A stretch of 64,000 bases of DNA from Paraburkholderia tropica (GCF_900109265.1 NZ_FNZM01000001.1:372001-436000), one strand, 5' to 3'; counted from the first letter of the stretch, positions 43,498-54,426 are shown. Numbers and translations are program-made. Notes: generated by a model not told the origin, from the sequence alone.

Positions 43498-44322
43498 TCA
43501 GGTGCGCCGCGAAACCATGCCGGAGACGCGCTGCGCGGCTTGCTGAAGCGGATCGAGGAAGGTCTTGACCATCTGCTTCGCGCTCGTGCGCTGGGCGTTG
43601 CCACTGATGTTCATCGCGGCGATCACGCGGCCCTGGCGGTTGCGGATCGGCGCGGAAATCGAAATCAGCCCGCCTTCCAGTTCCTGATCGACGATCGCCC
43701 AGCCCTGCGCGCGCACCTGCGCGATGATCTTCTTGAGCTCGTCCTTGTCGGTGACGGTGCGCGGCGTGTGCGCATAGAGCGGCGAGGCGCCGAGCGTGGC
43801 GTCGAGCGCGTCGTCGTCGAGCGCGGCCAGCAGCACGCGGCCCATCGACGTGCAATAGGCGGGCAGGCGGCTGCCGATCGAGAGGTTGATCGTCATGATC
43901 TTGTGCGTGGGCACGCGCAGCACGTAGACGATTTCGGTGCGGTCGAGCACCGCCGCCGAGCAGCTTTCGTGGACCGTGGCCGAGAGTTCTTCCATGACCG
44001 GCTCGGCCAGATTCCAGAACGGCATCGAAGTGAGGTACGCGAAGCCGAGGTCGAGAATCTTGGGCGTGAGCCGGAACAGCCGGCCTTCGGCCTCGACGTA
44101 GCCGAGCGTCTGCAGCGTGAGCAGGATGCGGCGCGCGCCCGCGCGCGTGAGGCCGGTGGCGGCGGCGACGTCGGTGAGCGTCTGCTCGGGGTGCGCGGCG
44201 TTGAACGCCCGGATCACGGAGAGTCCGCGCGCGAACGACTGCACGTAGGAGTCGCCCGGCTTTTCGGGCGTGTCCGGCTGCTCGTCGGAACGGTCGGGCG
44301 AGGCGCTGGTGGCGGAAGTCAT
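43498..44322 (-). CDS. IclR-family regulator of the PcaR/PcaU/PobR type
   Basis: The 274-residue protein has the IclR layout. Its winged helix (about 28-88) includes QSFARGLSVIRAFNAAHPEQ and TLTDVAAATGLTRAGARRIL. The effector domain includes VMEELSATVHESCSAAVLDR, VGTHKI-like VPTHKIMTINLS and LPAYCTSMGRVLLA. The N-terminal text is that of beta-ketoadipate-pathway regulators. Such proteins activate pca genes in response to beta-ketoadipate. The thiolase pcaF lies about 5 kb away and carries a PcaR-like site, supporting the assignment. The start at 44322 is the first codon before the conserved part. Confidence 0.85.
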   Translation of the reverse strand: MTSATSASPDRSDEQPDTPEKPGDSYVQSFARGLSVIRAFNAAHPEQTLTDVAAATGLTRAGARRILLTLQTLGYVEAEGRLFRLTPKILDLGFAYLTSMPFWNLAEPVMEELSATVHESCSAAVLDRTEIVYVLRVPTHKIMTINLSIGSRLPAYCTSMGRVLLAALDDDALDATLGASPLYAHTPRTVTDKDELKKIIAQVRAQGWAIVDQELEGGLISISAPIRNRQGRVIAAMNISGNAQRTSAKQMVKTFLDPLQQAAQRVSGMVSRRT

Positions 44323-44976
44323 GGCGTCGTGGCGTCGGATCAAGGGCGGGAGGCGGCGCGTGGGTAACCCATCACGATAGCGCAAGCGCATTGTTTCGCC
44401 AACAGACATAGGGAAAAGCTGCGGCGGCTTGACGCGAGCATGCGGCACGTCCACGCATTTTATCCGTAGATTTGATTTAGCTCAATTTTTGAGCCGAATA
44501 AGCACATTGACGATATTTTCTCCGCGCGATATTGCGAAGTTTTTATCGGATAAATGAATTGCCGGCGTGATTAACTCGGCTAATTAAATCGACGCCGGTA
44601 ATCGGGCGTTTTTTCCGAATTCAGGGCGAACCGAATGGGTCGCATTCAGGCCGCGCCGGGTGGGCATCCGGCTCGCGTCGGGTGATTGCCTGGATGGCGT
44701 CGAGCGCCGTCTTTGCGCCCAGGCAGGCGGGCGCAGCCCCGCGCCCGCGCCGCCTTCAAGGCAAGAAAGCAAATTGAAAGATATTTGCGTCTTTCCGTCG
44801 CGCCTGGCCGGGCGAGATTTGTCGCATTTGATAAACCTTGGCGAGGATCAAATTTTCGAATAGTTCCTTTCCGTAGAATTTCGCCAAATACGATACGGGT
44901 GCATTTTGCATAGCGGTTTTATCGCGAAGCGAATGTGTGAAGCGTCGAAAGTGGTTCAACGGAAAATCAGGCAATT
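44323..44976. promoter_or_regulatory. 654-bp gap between the IclR gene and cyoA
   Basis: An AT-rich intergenic region that must hold the promoters of both divergent units. A plus-strand open frame at 44660-44863 has no family resemblance. A TTGATA at 44828 could be part of a cyo promoter, but no matching -10 is convincing. No Fnr- or ArcA-type site was confidently recognised. Confidence 0.4.
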
Positions 44977-45870
44977 ATGAAGAGAAAGGCCTTCAAAAGG
45001 TGGTTAATCCCCCTCGGCAGCGGGCTGCTCGTCTCCCTCGCGGGATGTAGCGGCAACATGGTTCTGCTCGATCCCAAGGGCAGCGTGGGCGTGGCCGAAA
45101 AAGAACTCATCGCCACGGCAACATGGGCCATGCTGCTCGTCGTGGTGCCCGTCATCCTGCTGACGCTCTACTTCGCCTGGCGCTATCGAGCGTCGAACCG
45201 CGACGCCACCTACGCACCCAAGTGGGCGCACTCCACCGCGATCGAAGTGGTGGTCTGGACCATTCCGGCCATCATCATCCTGTTCCTCGCCATCCTCACG
45301 TGGAAGACCACGCACGAGCTCGACCCCTACAAGCCGCTCGAGTCGAACACGAAGCCCATCAACGTCGAAGTCGTCGCGCTCGACTGGAAATGGCTGTTCA
45401 TCTACCCGGACCTCGGCATCGCGTCGGTCAACCAGCTCGCCGTGCCGGTGGGTACGCCGGTGAACTTCCGCATCACGTCGGATTCGGTGATGAACTCGTT
45501 CTTCATCCCGCAACTGGGCACCCAGGTCTACGCGATGGCGGGCATGCAAACGCGCCTGCACCTGATCGCCGACCATGCGGGCGACTACGCGGGCATCTCG
45601 TCCAACTATAGCGGCCGGGGCTTCTCCGACATGAAGTTCCGCACGATCGCCACGAGCCAGCAGGACTTCGACGCGTGGGTCCAGAAGGTCAAGGCGTCGC
45701 GCGCCGACCTCACGATGGACCAGTACGCGAGCGTCGCGCAGCCGCAGGAAAAGGCGCCGGTGGCGTACTTCTCGACGGTCGACCCGAAGCTCTTCAACAA
45801 CATCATCGCGAAGTACAACAACGGCCACGTCACGAATTTCAGTGACCCGTCGTGCGCGACCAAGGGGTAA
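44977..45870 (+). CDS. cyoA: Cytochrome bo3 ubiquinol oxidase subunit II
   Basis: Subunit II of the proton-pumping terminal quinol oxidase, a membrane-anchored periplasmic lipoprotein. The 297-residue protein has a lipobox LAGC (Cys24), two membrane helices (about residues 45-70 and 85-110) and a cupredoxin domain with VVALDWKWLFIYPDLGIASV and FFIPQLGTQVYAMAGMQTRL. The CuA ligands of cytochrome c oxidase are absent, as expected for a quinol oxidase. First gene of cyoABCD. Confidence 0.96.
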   Translation: MKRKAFKRWLIPLGSGLLVSLAGCSGNMVLLDPKGSVGVAEKELIATATWAMLLVVVPVILLTLYFAWRYRASNRDATYAPKWAHSTAIEVVVWTIPAIIILFLAILTWKTTHELDPYKPLESNTKPINVEVVALDWKWLFIYPDLGIASVNQLAVPVGTPVNFRITSDSVMNSFFIPQLGTQVYAMAGMQTRLHLIADHAGDYAGISSNYSGRGFSDMKFRTIATSQQDFDAWVQKVKASRADLTMDQYASVAQPQEKAPVAYFSTVDPKLFNNIIAKYNNGHVTNFSDPSCATKG

Positions 45871-45876
45871 GCAGGC

Positions 45877-47880
45877 ATGTTCGGCAAACTTACATTAGAG
45901 GCGATTCCATTCGATCAGCCGATCATCATGGGCGCGGCCGCGTTCATGGCGCTGATCGTGCTCGCGGTGTTCGGCCTCGTCACCGTGACGGGCAAGTGGA
46001 AGTATCTGTGGAACGAGTGGTTCACGAGCGTGGACCACAAGCGCATCGGCGTGATGTACATGATCGTCGCCGTGCTCATGCTCGTGCGCGGCTTCGCCGA
46101 CGCGGTCATGATGCGTATCCAGCAGGCGCTGGCGTTCGATGCGCCGGGCTATCTGCCGCCGCACCATTACGACCAGATCTTCACGGCGCACGGCGTCATC
46201 ATGATCTTCTTCATGGCGATGGCGCTCATGGTCGGGCTGTTCAACATCGTGGTGCCGCTGCAGATCGGCGCGCGCGACGTGGCGTTCCCGTTCCTGAACT
46301 CGCTGTCGTTCTGGATGACGGCGATCGCCGCGATCCTCATGAACCTGTCGCTCGTGATCGGCGAGTTCGCGCAGGTGGGCTGGCTCGCGTATCCGCCGCT
46401 GTCTGAGTTGCAATACAGTCCAGGCGTCGGGGTCGACTATTACATCTGGGCGTTGCAGCTCTCGGGCGTCGGCACGCTGATCACGGCGATCAACTTCTTC
46501 GTCACGATCATCAAGATGCGCGCGCCGGGCATGAGCCTGATGAAGATGCCGGTGTTCACGTGGACCGCGCTGTGCTCGAACGTGCTGATCATGGCAACGT
46601 TCCCGATCCTCACGATCGCGCTCGCGCTGCTCGGCCTCGACCGCTACGTCGGCACGCACTTCTTCACGAATGACGGCGGCGGCAACCCGATGGTGTATCT
46701 GAACCTGATCTGGGCGTGGGGCCACCCCGAGGTGTACATCCTCGTGCTGCCCGCGTTCGGTATCTATTCGGAAGTCATGGCCACGTTCTCGAAGAAGCCG
46801 CTGTTCGGCTACAAGACGATGGTCTACGCCTCGTGCGTCATCATGATTCTCGCGTTCCTCGTGTGGGCGCACCACTTCTTCACGATGGGCTCGGGCGCCG
46901 ACGTCAACGCGTTCTTCGGCATCATGACCATGATCATCGCGATCCCAACGGGCGTGAAGATCTTCAACTGGCTGTTCACGATGTATCGCGGCCGCATCGA
47001 ATTCACCGCACCCGTGCTGTGGACCATCGGCTTCATGGTCACCTTCTCGATCGGCGGCATGACCGGCGTGATGATGGCCATCCCGGGCGCGGACTTCGTG
47101 CTGCACAACTCGCTGTTCCTCGTGGCTCACTTCCACAACGCCATCATCGGCGGCGTGGTGTTCGGCTACCTCGCGGGCCTGCACTACTGGTTCCCGAAGG
47201 TGTTCGGCATCAAGCCCAACGAGAAGCTCGGCAAGGCGTCGTTCTGGTGCTGGTTCGTGGGTTTCTACGTGGCCTTCGTGCCGCTGTACGTGCTCGGCTT
47301 CATGGGCGCCACGCGCCGTCTGAACCACTACGACAATCCGGCATGGCATCCGCTGTTCATCGTGGCGGCCGTCGGCGTGGCGATCATCGCGCTGGGCGTG
47401 GTGTTCCAGGTGCTGCAATGGGTGATGGCGTTCGTGAACCGCAACAAGGCGGAATGCCAGGACGTCGATGGCGATCCGTGGGGCGCGCGCACGCTCGAAT
47501 GGTCGATTTCGTCGCCGCCGCCGGTCTACAACTTCGCGGTCATCCCGCAGGTGCATGACATCGACGCCTTCACGCACATGAAGGAAACGGGTCGTGGCCT
47601 CGGTCTCGCGGCGAAGTACCAGGACATCCATATGCCGTCGAACACGGCGTCGGGTTTCCTGATCGGCATGTTCAGTCTGGTGCTGGGCTTCGCGGGCATC
47701 TGGCACATCACGTGGCTCGCCGTGCTCGCGCTCGTCGCCATCGTCGTGACGGTTGCGGTGCATAGCTTCGGCAAGCACGACGGCTACTACATTCCGGCCG
47801 CCAAGGTCCGCGAGATCGAAGAGAAGCGCCATCGCGCGGCGGTTGCCGCCGAGCGCGAAATGGAAGCGCTGGAGGCTTAA
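45877..47880 (+). CDS. cyoB: Cytochrome bo3 ubiquinol oxidase subunit I
   Basis: The 667-residue catalytic subunit reduces O2 to water and pumps protons. Heme and copper ligands are in the usual context: [17 protein letters not shown] (low-spin heme), [15 protein letters not shown] with the His-Tyr pair, [10 protein letters not shown] (CuB histidines) and [12 protein letters not shown] (high- and low-spin heme). [20 protein letters not shown] marks the N-terminal segment. It starts 6 bp after cyoA. Confidence 0.98.
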   Translation: MFGKLTLEAIPFDQPIIMGAAAFMALIVLAVFGLVTVTGKWKYLWNEWFTSVDHKRIGVMYMIVAVLMLVRGFADAVMMRIQQALAFDAPGYLPPHHYDQIFTAHGVIMIFFMAMALMVGLFNIVVPLQIGARDVAFPFLNSLSFWMTAIAAILMNLSLVIGEFAQVGWLAYPPLSELQYSPGVGVDYYIWALQLSGVGTLITAINFFVTIIKMRAPGMSLMKMPVFTWTALCSNVLIMATFPILTIALALLGLDRYVGTHFFTNDGGGNPMVYLNLIWAWGHPEVYILVLPAFGIYSEVMATFSKKPLFGYKTMVYASCVIMILAFLVWAHHFFTMGSGADVNAFFGIMTMIIAIPTGVKIFNWLFTMYRGRIEFTAPVLWTIGFMVTFSIGGMTGVMMAIPGADFVLHNSLFLVAHFHNAIIGGVVFGYLAGLHYWFPKVFGIKPNEKLGKASFWCWFVGFYVAFVPLYVLGFMGATRRLNHYDNPAWHPLFIVAAVGVAIIALGVVFQVLQWVMAFVNRNKAECQDVDGDPWGARTLEWSISSPPPVYNFAVIPQVHDIDAFTHMKETGRGLGLAAKYQDIHMPSNTASGFLIGMFSLVLGFAGIWHITWLAVLALVAIVVTVAVHSFGKHDGYYIPAAKVREIEEKRHRAAVAAEREMEALEA

Positions 47881-47883
47881 ACA

Positions 47884-48495
47884 ATGTTACAGAAAACTCA
47901 TACGGCAACGCTCGCCGATCTCGATCACGACGATCATCCGCCTTCGAACTCGGTGTTCGGCTTCTGGGTGTACCTGATGACCGACTGCATTCTGTTCGCG
48001 TCGCTGTTCGCCACGTTCGGCGTGCTCGGCCATCAGTTTGCGGGCGGCCCCACGGGCAAGGACCTGTTCAAGATCGGCGATGTCGCGGTCGAAACGGCGG
48101 CACTGCTGCTGTCGAGCATCACCTACGGTTTCGCGATGCTGGCCGCGCACCGCCGCAAGAGCGGCGCGGTGCTCGGCTGGCTGGCGGTGACCTTCGTGCT
48201 CGGCCTGGCGTTCCTCGGGCTCGAACTCAACGAGTTCTCGCACCTGATCGCCGAAGGCGCGGGTCCGCAACGCAGCGCGTTCCTCTCGTCGTTCTTCGCG
48301 CTGGTGAGCACGCACGGTCTGCACGTGTTCTTCGGCCTCGTCTGGATGGTCGTGTTGATGGTGCAGGTGATGCGCCGTCCGCAACTCGACGATCAGGCGA
48401 TCCGCCGTCTCACGTGCCTCAGCCTCTTCTGGCACTTTCTGGACGTGGTCTGGATCTGCGTGTTTTCTTTTGTCTACCTCGGGAGCGTGCTCTAA
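47884..48495 (+). CDS. cyoC: Cytochrome bo3 ubiquinol oxidase subunit III
   Basis: The 203-residue protein with five hydrophobic segments matches subunit III: FGFWVYLMTDCILFASLFAT, GGPTGKDLF, ELNEFSHLIAEGAGPQRSAF, THGLHVFFGLVWMVVLM and FWHFLDVVWICVFSFVYL. It starts 3 bp after the cyoB stop. Confidence 0.96.
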   Translation: MLQKTHTATLADLDHDDHPPSNSVFGFWVYLMTDCILFASLFATFGVLGHQFAGGPTGKDLFKIGDVAVETAALLLSSITYGFAMLAAHRRKSGAVLGWLAVTFVLGLAFLGLELNEFSHLIAEGAGPQRSAFLSSFFALVSTHGLHVFFGLVWMVVLMVQVMRRPQLDDQAIRRLTCLSLFWHFLDVVWICVFSFVYLGSVL

Positions 48496-48813
48496 ATGGC
48501 TCATCCTCAAGCAGAAGCCCATGGCAGCCTCAGCAGCTATGCAACCGGCTTCATTCTCTCGGTGCTGCTGACCGCCGGCGCGTTCGGCATCGTGCTGCAC
48601 GGTTCGCTGGACGCCAGCACCGCCCTGATCGCAATCGCCGTGCTGGCCTTCGTGCAGGTCGTCGTCCACCTCGTGTTCTTCCTGCATCTGAACTCGTCGG
48701 GGCAGGGCTGGAACGTGTTGTCGCTCGCCTATACTGTGCTGGCCGCTGCGTTCCTGATCTTCGGCACGATCTGGGTCATGCATAACGTCAGCATGAACAT
48801 GATGTCGCGCTAA
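48496..48813 (+). CDS. cyoD: Cytochrome bo3 ubiquinol oxidase subunit IV
   Basis: The 105-residue subunit with three hydrophobic segments (YATGFILSVLLTAGAFGIVL, LIAIAVLAFVQVVVHLVFFL, VLAAAFLIFGTIWVM) begins directly after the cyoC stop codon. It is the last gene of the operon; the heme O synthase gene cyoE is not next to it. Confidence 0.94.
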   Translation: MAHPQAEAHGSLSSYATGFILSVLLTAGAFGIVLHGSLDASTALIAIAVLAFVQVVVHLVFFLHLNSSGQGWNVLSLAYTVLAAAFLIFGTIWVMHNVSMNMMSR

Positions 48814-48854
48814 GCGTCATCGCGCGCGCCCCGTCCGGCGCGCAGGCACTTCCC

Positions 48855-48900
48855 GCAACGGCCGCACAGTTCTTTGATCTGTGCGGCCGTTGCCGTTTTG
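48855..48900 (+). terminator. Rho-independent terminator of cyoABCD
   Basis: A perfect 15-bp stem (GCAACGGCCGCACAG with CTGTGCGGCCGTTGC) is followed by CGTTTTG, 42 bases after the cyoD stop. Confidence 0.9.
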
Positions 48901-48966
48901 TCTGCGCTTTATGGACCGGATGCGCGCTTGACACCCGCGCGCCGCGACGCCTATCATGGGCGCCAA

Positions 48967-49004
48967 ATGTTCGATTATCGACCATGAGTTCGCATATCGA
49001 ACAT
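48967..49004. promoter_or_regulatory. PcaR-like operator upstream of pcaF
   Basis: GTTCGATTATCGACC (48969-48983) closely resembles the Pseudomonas putida PcaR site I recall as GTTCGATAATCGCAC. A second inverted half, ATCGAACAT (48996-49004), mirrors the first ATGTTCGAT, giving a 9-bp inverted repeat with a 20-base spacer. It lies 125-160 bases before the pcaF start. Binding by the IclR regulator at 43498 is inferred. Confidence 0.65.
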
Positions 49005-49128
49005 CACGCACGAGGACGTGCGCGTTCGATCCCTCCTTTTCGCCCGCGCAGTCCGTCTATCTCAATCAGCTTGACATGAGATTCGGGTCGAGCCGCCACG
49101 CTCGCGCCGGGATCGACAGGAGACTTCA

Positions 49129-50331
<1,203 letters not shown>

Positions 50332-50387
50332 GCCGGCGGCTTCACGCGGCGATGTTTTAAAACAAGCCGCGCCGCACCAATTGCGCC

Positions 50388-50421
50388 AAACCGCGAACCT
50401 TCGGGTTCGCGGTTTTTTTTC
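50388..50421 (+). terminator. Rho-independent terminator of pcaF
   Basis: An 11-bp stem (AACCGCGAACC, loop TTCG, GGTTCGCGGTT) runs into a stretch of Ts, 58 bases after the stop codon. Confidence 0.93.
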
Positions 50422-50656
50422 GTCCCGATTGTCCGCTGATTTGCGCGAAGTCCAATTCCTGGCGCTTGCCGGTCGTAGTCCTGCATCCAACACGAATACC
50501 CTGATACCGGACGCGGACAGTTACGACGCTCGTTCAGAAAGCCGCGCGTAAAATTGCCTCCACATCGGCGCGAGATCGCCGGTCGTAAGTTGGTCGCGGA
50601 TAGATCGCATTCCCGTTGCATCGTGATTCAAACCCCGTCTTTCAAGGAGACCGCGG

Positions 50657-51280
50657 ATGATGAAGGCAGCGACTTTGGCAGCAGCAATGGTGATGGGCGT
50701 GGCCGCCGGCCAGGCGGCGTGGGCGCAAAACGAGCAACCCGCGCAGCCCGATCAGGCGGGCGGACAAACGGCGCTGGCGGGCGCGGCGCAGGCGATCATC
50801 GCCAATGTGCCGCCGGTGCATCTGAAGGCGAAGATCGTCGGGATCGACCGTGCCGCGCGCGTGGTCACGCTGCGCGGTCCGCGCGGCAACGACGTGGATA
50901 TCGCGCTCAGCCCGCAGGTCGGCAATTTCGATCAACTGAACGTGGGCGATACCGTCGACGTGCTCTACAAGAACGCGCTGCTCGTGACGGCGAATAAGGT
51001 GACCGGCAGCGACAAGGGCATCCGCAAGCGCGTGGATACCAACGTCTATCTGCCCGCTTCGTCGGGATACGACGCCGCGCGCCAGGTCGAGGTGCGGGCG
51101 ACGGTGCAGCACATCAATGTGAAGAAGCGTGAGGTGACGCTGCGCGGCGCGTATCAGACGGTCACGCTCGAAGCGCCGTCGGATATCGATCTCAAGAGCC
51201 TGAAAGTGGGCGACATGGTGCACGCCGTGTTCGTGTCCGCGTACGCGACGCAGGTGACGCCGGTGGGCGCGTCCGAATAA
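50657..51280 (+). CDS. Hypothetical secreted protein with two similar beta-rich domains
   Basis: The 207-residue protein has a signal peptide (MMKAATLAAAMVMGVAAGQA, cut near AWA-Q). After a Gln/Pro/Ala linker come two related segments of about 65 residues: AKIVGIDRAARVVTLRGPRG with NVGDTVDVLYKNALLV, and ATVQHINVKKREVTLRGAYQ with KVGDMVHAVFVSAYAT. The internal repeat suggests two small beta-barrel (OB- or DUF5666-like) domains. The function is unknown; a periplasmic binding or envelope role is possible. AAGGAG lies 8-13 bases before the ATG. Monocistronic, with its own terminator. Confidence 0.8.
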   Translation: MMKAATLAAAMVMGVAAGQAAWAQNEQPAQPDQAGGQTALAGAAQAIIANVPPVHLKAKIVGIDRAARVVTLRGPRGNDVDIALSPQVGNFDQLNVGDTVDVLYKNALLVTANKVTGSDKGIRKRVDTNVYLPASSGYDAARQVEVRATVQHINVKKREVTLRGAYQTVTLEAPSDIDLKSLKVGDMVHAVFVSAYATQVTPVGASE

Positions 51281-51310
51281 GCGCGCGCATCGTCCGGCTT
51301 CGCAAAAGAC

Positions 51311-51356
51311 AACGCCGGCGCACCGCGAGTGATCGCGATGCGCCGGCGTTTTTTAC
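51311..51356. terminator. Rho-independent terminator between convergent genes
   Basis: A perfect 12-bp stem (AACGCCGGCGCA with TGCGCCGGCGTT, loop of 16 bases) is followed by TTTT on the plus strand. It stops the secreted-protein gene and lies before the convergent gabD end. Confidence 0.88.
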
Positions 51357-51405
51357 ATCGGCGGGAGCGTCGCGTCGAGCGGTGTCGACGCGACGCGCAG
51401 GCGGA

Positions 51406-52857
51406 TTACATGCCCGCCATGCACAGATACTTGATGACGACGTAATCGTCCACGCCGTAGTGCGAGCCTTCGCGGCCGAGGCCCGATTGCTTCACGCCGC
51501 CGAACGGTGCGACTTCGTTCGAGATCAGGCCGGTGTTGATGCCGACCATGCCGTATTCGAGCGCTTCGGCCACGCGCCAGACGCGGCCGATGTCACGGCT
51601 GTAGAAGTAGGCGGCGAGGCCGAACTCGGTGTCGTTCGCCATCTTGATCACTTCCTCGTCCGACGAGAAGCGGAACAGCGGCGCGAGCGGGCCGAAGGTT
51701 TCGTCGCGCGCGACCTTCATCGCGGGCGTGACGCCCGTCAGGATGGTCGGCTCGAAGAAGCCGTGGCCGAGCGCGTGGCGCTTGCCGCCCGTCAGCACCT
51801 GCGCGCCCTTGCCGAGCGCGTCCTCGATATGCGATTCCACCTTCAGCACGGCCGCTTCGTTGATCAGCGGGCCTTGCGTCACGCCGTTCTCGGTGCCGAG
51901 GCCGACCTTGAGCTTTTCGACCGCGTCCTTGAGCTTCGCGGCGAACGTGTCGTACACGGCGTCGTGCACGTAGAAGCGGTTCGTGCAGACGCAGGTCTGG
52001 CCGCTGTTGCGGTACTTCGAGGCGATCGCGCCCGCGACGGCGGCGTCGATGTCGGCATCGTCGAACACGATGAACGGCGCGTTGCCGCCGAGTTCGAGCG
52101 AGACCTTCTTGACCGTCGAGGCGCACTGGCTCATCAGCAGGCGGCCGACCGGCGTCGAGCCCGTGAACGACAGCTTGCGCACGGTCGGGTTGCTCGTCAG
52201 TTCGCCGCCGATGGCCTTCGGGTCGCCCGTGACGACGCTGAAGATGCCCGCGGGCACGCCCGCGCGTTCGGCCAGCACGGCCAGCGCGAGCGCCGAGAAC
52301 GGCGTCGCTTCGGCGGGCTTGAGGACGATCGGGCAGCCGGCGGCGAGCGCGGGGCCGACCTTGCGCGTGATCATCGCGGCGGGGAAATTCCACGGCGTGA
52401 TCGCGGCGCAGACGCCAATCGCTTCCTTCGTCACGACGAGGCGCTTGTCGTTGGCGACGGTCGGGATCGTATCGCCGTAAATGCGCTTGCCTTCTTCCGC
52501 GAACCATTCGAGGAACGAAGCGGCGTAGCCGATTTCGCCCTTCGCTTCGGCGAGCGGCTTGCCTTGTTCGGTCGTGAGGATCAGCGCGAGATCGTCGGCG
52601 TTTTCCATCATCAGGTCATGCCACTTGCGCAGGATGACGCTGCGCTCCTTCGCGGTCTTCGCGCGCCACTTCGGCCACGCGGCGTTCGCGGCGGCGATCG
52701 CGCGGCGCGTTTCGGCGGTGCCCATGCGCGGCACCGTGCCGATCAGCGCGCCGGTGGCGGGGTTGGTCACGTCGAGCGTGGAGCCGTCTTCGGCGCCTTG
52801 CCATTCGCCGTTGATATAGGCCAGATTCTTCAGCAGCGATGCGTCTTTCAGGTTCAT
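51406..52857 (-). CDS. gabD: NADP-dependent succinate-semialdehyde dehydrogenase
   Basis: It oxidises succinic semialdehyde to succinate in GABA breakdown. The 483-residue aldehyde dehydrogenase has the nucleophile Cys289 in NSGQTCVCTNRFYV and the base Glu255 in LELGGNAPFIVFDDAD, plus PWNFPAAMITRKVGPALAAG and FTGSTPVGRLL. The C-terminus EGSHYGVDDYVVIKYLCMAG is typical of GabD. It lies 181 bp downstream of gabT, both on the minus strand; a GC-rich hairpin (52981-52999) is in the gap. Confidence 0.96.
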   Translation of the reverse strand: MNLKDASLLKNLAYINGEWQGAEDGSTLDVTNPATGALIGTVPRMGTAETRRAIAAANAAWPKWRAKTAKERSVILRKWHDLMMENADDLALILTTEQGKPLAEAKGEIGYAASFLEWFAEEGKRIYGDTIPTVANDKRLVVTKEAIGVCAAITPWNFPAAMITRKVGPALAAGCPIVLKPAEATPFSALALAVLAERAGVPAGIFSVVTGDPKAIGGELTSNPTVRKLSFTGSTPVGRLLMSQCASTVKKVSLELGGNAPFIVFDDADIDAAVAGAIASKYRNSGQTCVCTNRFYVHDAVYDTFAAKLKDAVEKLKVGLGTENGVTQGPLINEAAVLKVESHIEDALGKGAQVLTGGKRHALGHGFFEPTILTGVTPAMKVARDETFGPLAPLFRFSSDEEVIKMANDTEFGLAAYFYSRDIGRVWRVAEALEYGMVGINTGLISNEVAPFGGVKQSGLGREGSHYGVDDYVVIKYLCMAGM

Positions 52858-53038
52858 TCTGGAACTCCCGACAGGCTTCGATTCGTTTCGGGTTGACGTG
52901 GCTGGCGCGCGCGCGACGAATGCGCGCGGCGCACAACGACGAACGGCACAGCGGCAAGCGCCGGTGTGCCGTCAGGGGATGGCCCGCGCGCGGCGGGCCG
53001 GTGTTGCGATGTGAGGCGCGAGGTGCGAGGTGCGGGGC

Positions 53039-54331
53039 TTACGCCGGCACGCCCACGGCTTCCTTGATCGACTCTTCGAGGATCGCGAGCGCTTCGTCGA
53101 ACACGTTGTCCTGGATCGTCAGCGGGAACAGGAAGCGCACGACGTTCGAGTACACGCCGCAAACCAGCAGCAGCAGGCCGCGGTTCAGCGCGGCGGTCTG
53201 CACGCGCTTCGTGAAGTCGGCGTCGGCGTCGCTCGTGCCCGGCTTGCAGAATTCGACGGCGTTCATCGCGCCCGGGCCGCGCACGTCGGCGATTTGCGGC
53301 ACTTCCGCCTTCATCGCGTTGAGCTTGGCCTTGAGCTTGTCGCCGAGCTTCGTGGCGCGCTCGCAGAGCTTTTCTTCTTCGATGATCTCGATCACCGCGT
53401 GCGCCGACGCCACGGCCAGCGGGTTGCCCGCGTACGTGCCGCCGAGGCCGCCGGGCGCTGCCGCGTCCATGACTTCCGCGCGGCCGACCACGCCCGACAG
53501 CGGCATGCCGCCGGCCAGGCTCTTGGCGATCGTCATGAGGTCAGGCGTGACGTCGTAGTGTTCCATCGCGAACAGCTTGCCGGTGCGCGCGAAGCCCGTT
53601 TGCACTTCGTCGGCGATCAGCAGGATGCCGTGCGTGTCGCAGATCTTGCGCAGGCCGCGCACGAAGTCCGCCGGCGCCTGGTAGAAGCCGCCTTCGCCCT
53701 GAACCGGTTCGAAGATGATCGCGGCGACGCGCTTCGGATCGATGTCGGCCTTGAACAGCATCTCGATGTGCTTGAGCGAGTCGGCCGTGCTGATGCCGTG
53801 GACCGCGTTGGGGTACGGCGCGTGGTAGACGTCGGACGGGAACGGACCGAAGTTCAGCTTGTACGGCGCGACCTTGCCGGTGAGCGCCATGCCCATCATC
53901 GTGCGGCCGTGGAAACCGCCCGCGAAGGCGATCACGCCCGGACGGCCGGTCGAGGCGCGCGCGATCTTGACGGCGTTTTCGACGGCTTCCGCGCCGGTCG
54001 TGAAGAACGCGGCCTTCTTCGCGAAGCTGCCCGGTGCGCGCGCGGCGACCTTTTCGGCCAGCGAAACGTACGACTCGTACGGCACGATCTGGTAGGCGGT
54101 GTGCGTGAAGCGGTCGAGCTGCGCCTTGATGGCGGCGACGATCTTCGGATGGCGGTGGCCCGTGTTGCACACGGCGATGCCGGCGGCGAAGTCGATGACG
54201 CGGCGGCCTTCGACGTCCCACAGTTCCGCGTTTTCAGCGCGCTCGGCGTAGAAGTTGCACATGACGCCCACGCCGCGCGGCGTGATGGCGTCCTTGCGGC
54301 TCTGCAGATCGGCGTTCTTGCTCACGTTCAT
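53039..54331 (-). CDS. gabT: 4-aminobutyrate--2-oxoglutarate transaminase
   Basis: It transfers the amino group of GABA to 2-oxoglutarate, giving succinic semialdehyde for GabD. The 430-residue class III aminotransferase has FFTTGAEAVENAVKIARAST, FHGRTMMGMALTGK, Asp241 in LLIADEVQTGFARTG and PLP-Lys270 in MTIAKSLAGGMPLSG. The ATG at 54331 directly abuts AAGGAG, which is too close for normal initiation. A GTG at 54325 (spacing 6) is a good alternative start and would remove two residues. It is divergent from the MocR regulator. Confidence 0.96.
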   Translation of the reverse strand: MNVSKNADLQSRKDAITPRGVGVMCNFYAERAENAELWDVEGRRVIDFAAGIAVCNTGHRHPKIVAAIKAQLDRFTHTAYQIVPYESYVSLAEKVAARAPGSFAKKAAFFTTGAEAVENAVKIARASTGRPGVIAFAGGFHGRTMMGMALTGKVAPYKLNFGPFPSDVYHAPYPNAVHGISTADSLKHIEMLFKADIDPKRVAAIIFEPVQGEGGFYQAPADFVRGLRKICDTHGILLIADEVQTGFARTGKLFAMEHYDVTPDLMTIAKSLAGGMPLSGVVGRAEVMDAAAPGGLGGTYAGNPLAVASAHAVIEIIEEEKLCERATKLGDKLKAKLNAMKAEVPQIADVRGPGAMNAVEFCKPGTSDADADFTKRVQTAALNRGLLLLVCGVYSNVVRFLFPLTIQDNVFDEALAILEESIKEAVGVPA

Positions 54332-54405
54332 CTCCTTCACAAACTTCGGTTTTCGGATTGGTTGGTGGACCGGCAAGCAGTCCATGGCGCGACTATACTC
54401 ACGTT

Positions 54406-54426
54406 TGGCTCTAAATTTCAGAGCCA
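54406..54426. promoter_or_regulatory. Palindrome between gabT and gabR
   Basis: TGGCTCT, 7-base spacer, AGAGCCA, a perfect 7-bp inverted repeat in the 124-bp divergent gap, with a further GGAGCCA copy at 54443. On the minus strand it overlaps the -35 region of a possible gabT promoter whose -10 would be TATAGT (54394-54399). It is a candidate GabR site. Confidence 0.55.

Noticed and set aside
44660..44863. 67-codon plus-strand open frame before cyoA
   Set aside because: No homology is recognisable and it has a poor start context; it is more likely leader or promoter DNA of cyo.
45895..47832. 645-codon minus-strand open frame opposite cyoB
   Set aside because: Charged His/Glu/Asp/Arg text produced by the complement of cyoB; cyoB is certain.
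52981..52999. GC-rich hairpin between gabT and gabD
   Set aside because: A 7-bp stem of only G and C in GC-rich DNA can arise by chance, and no T-run follows. It is mentioned under gabD only.
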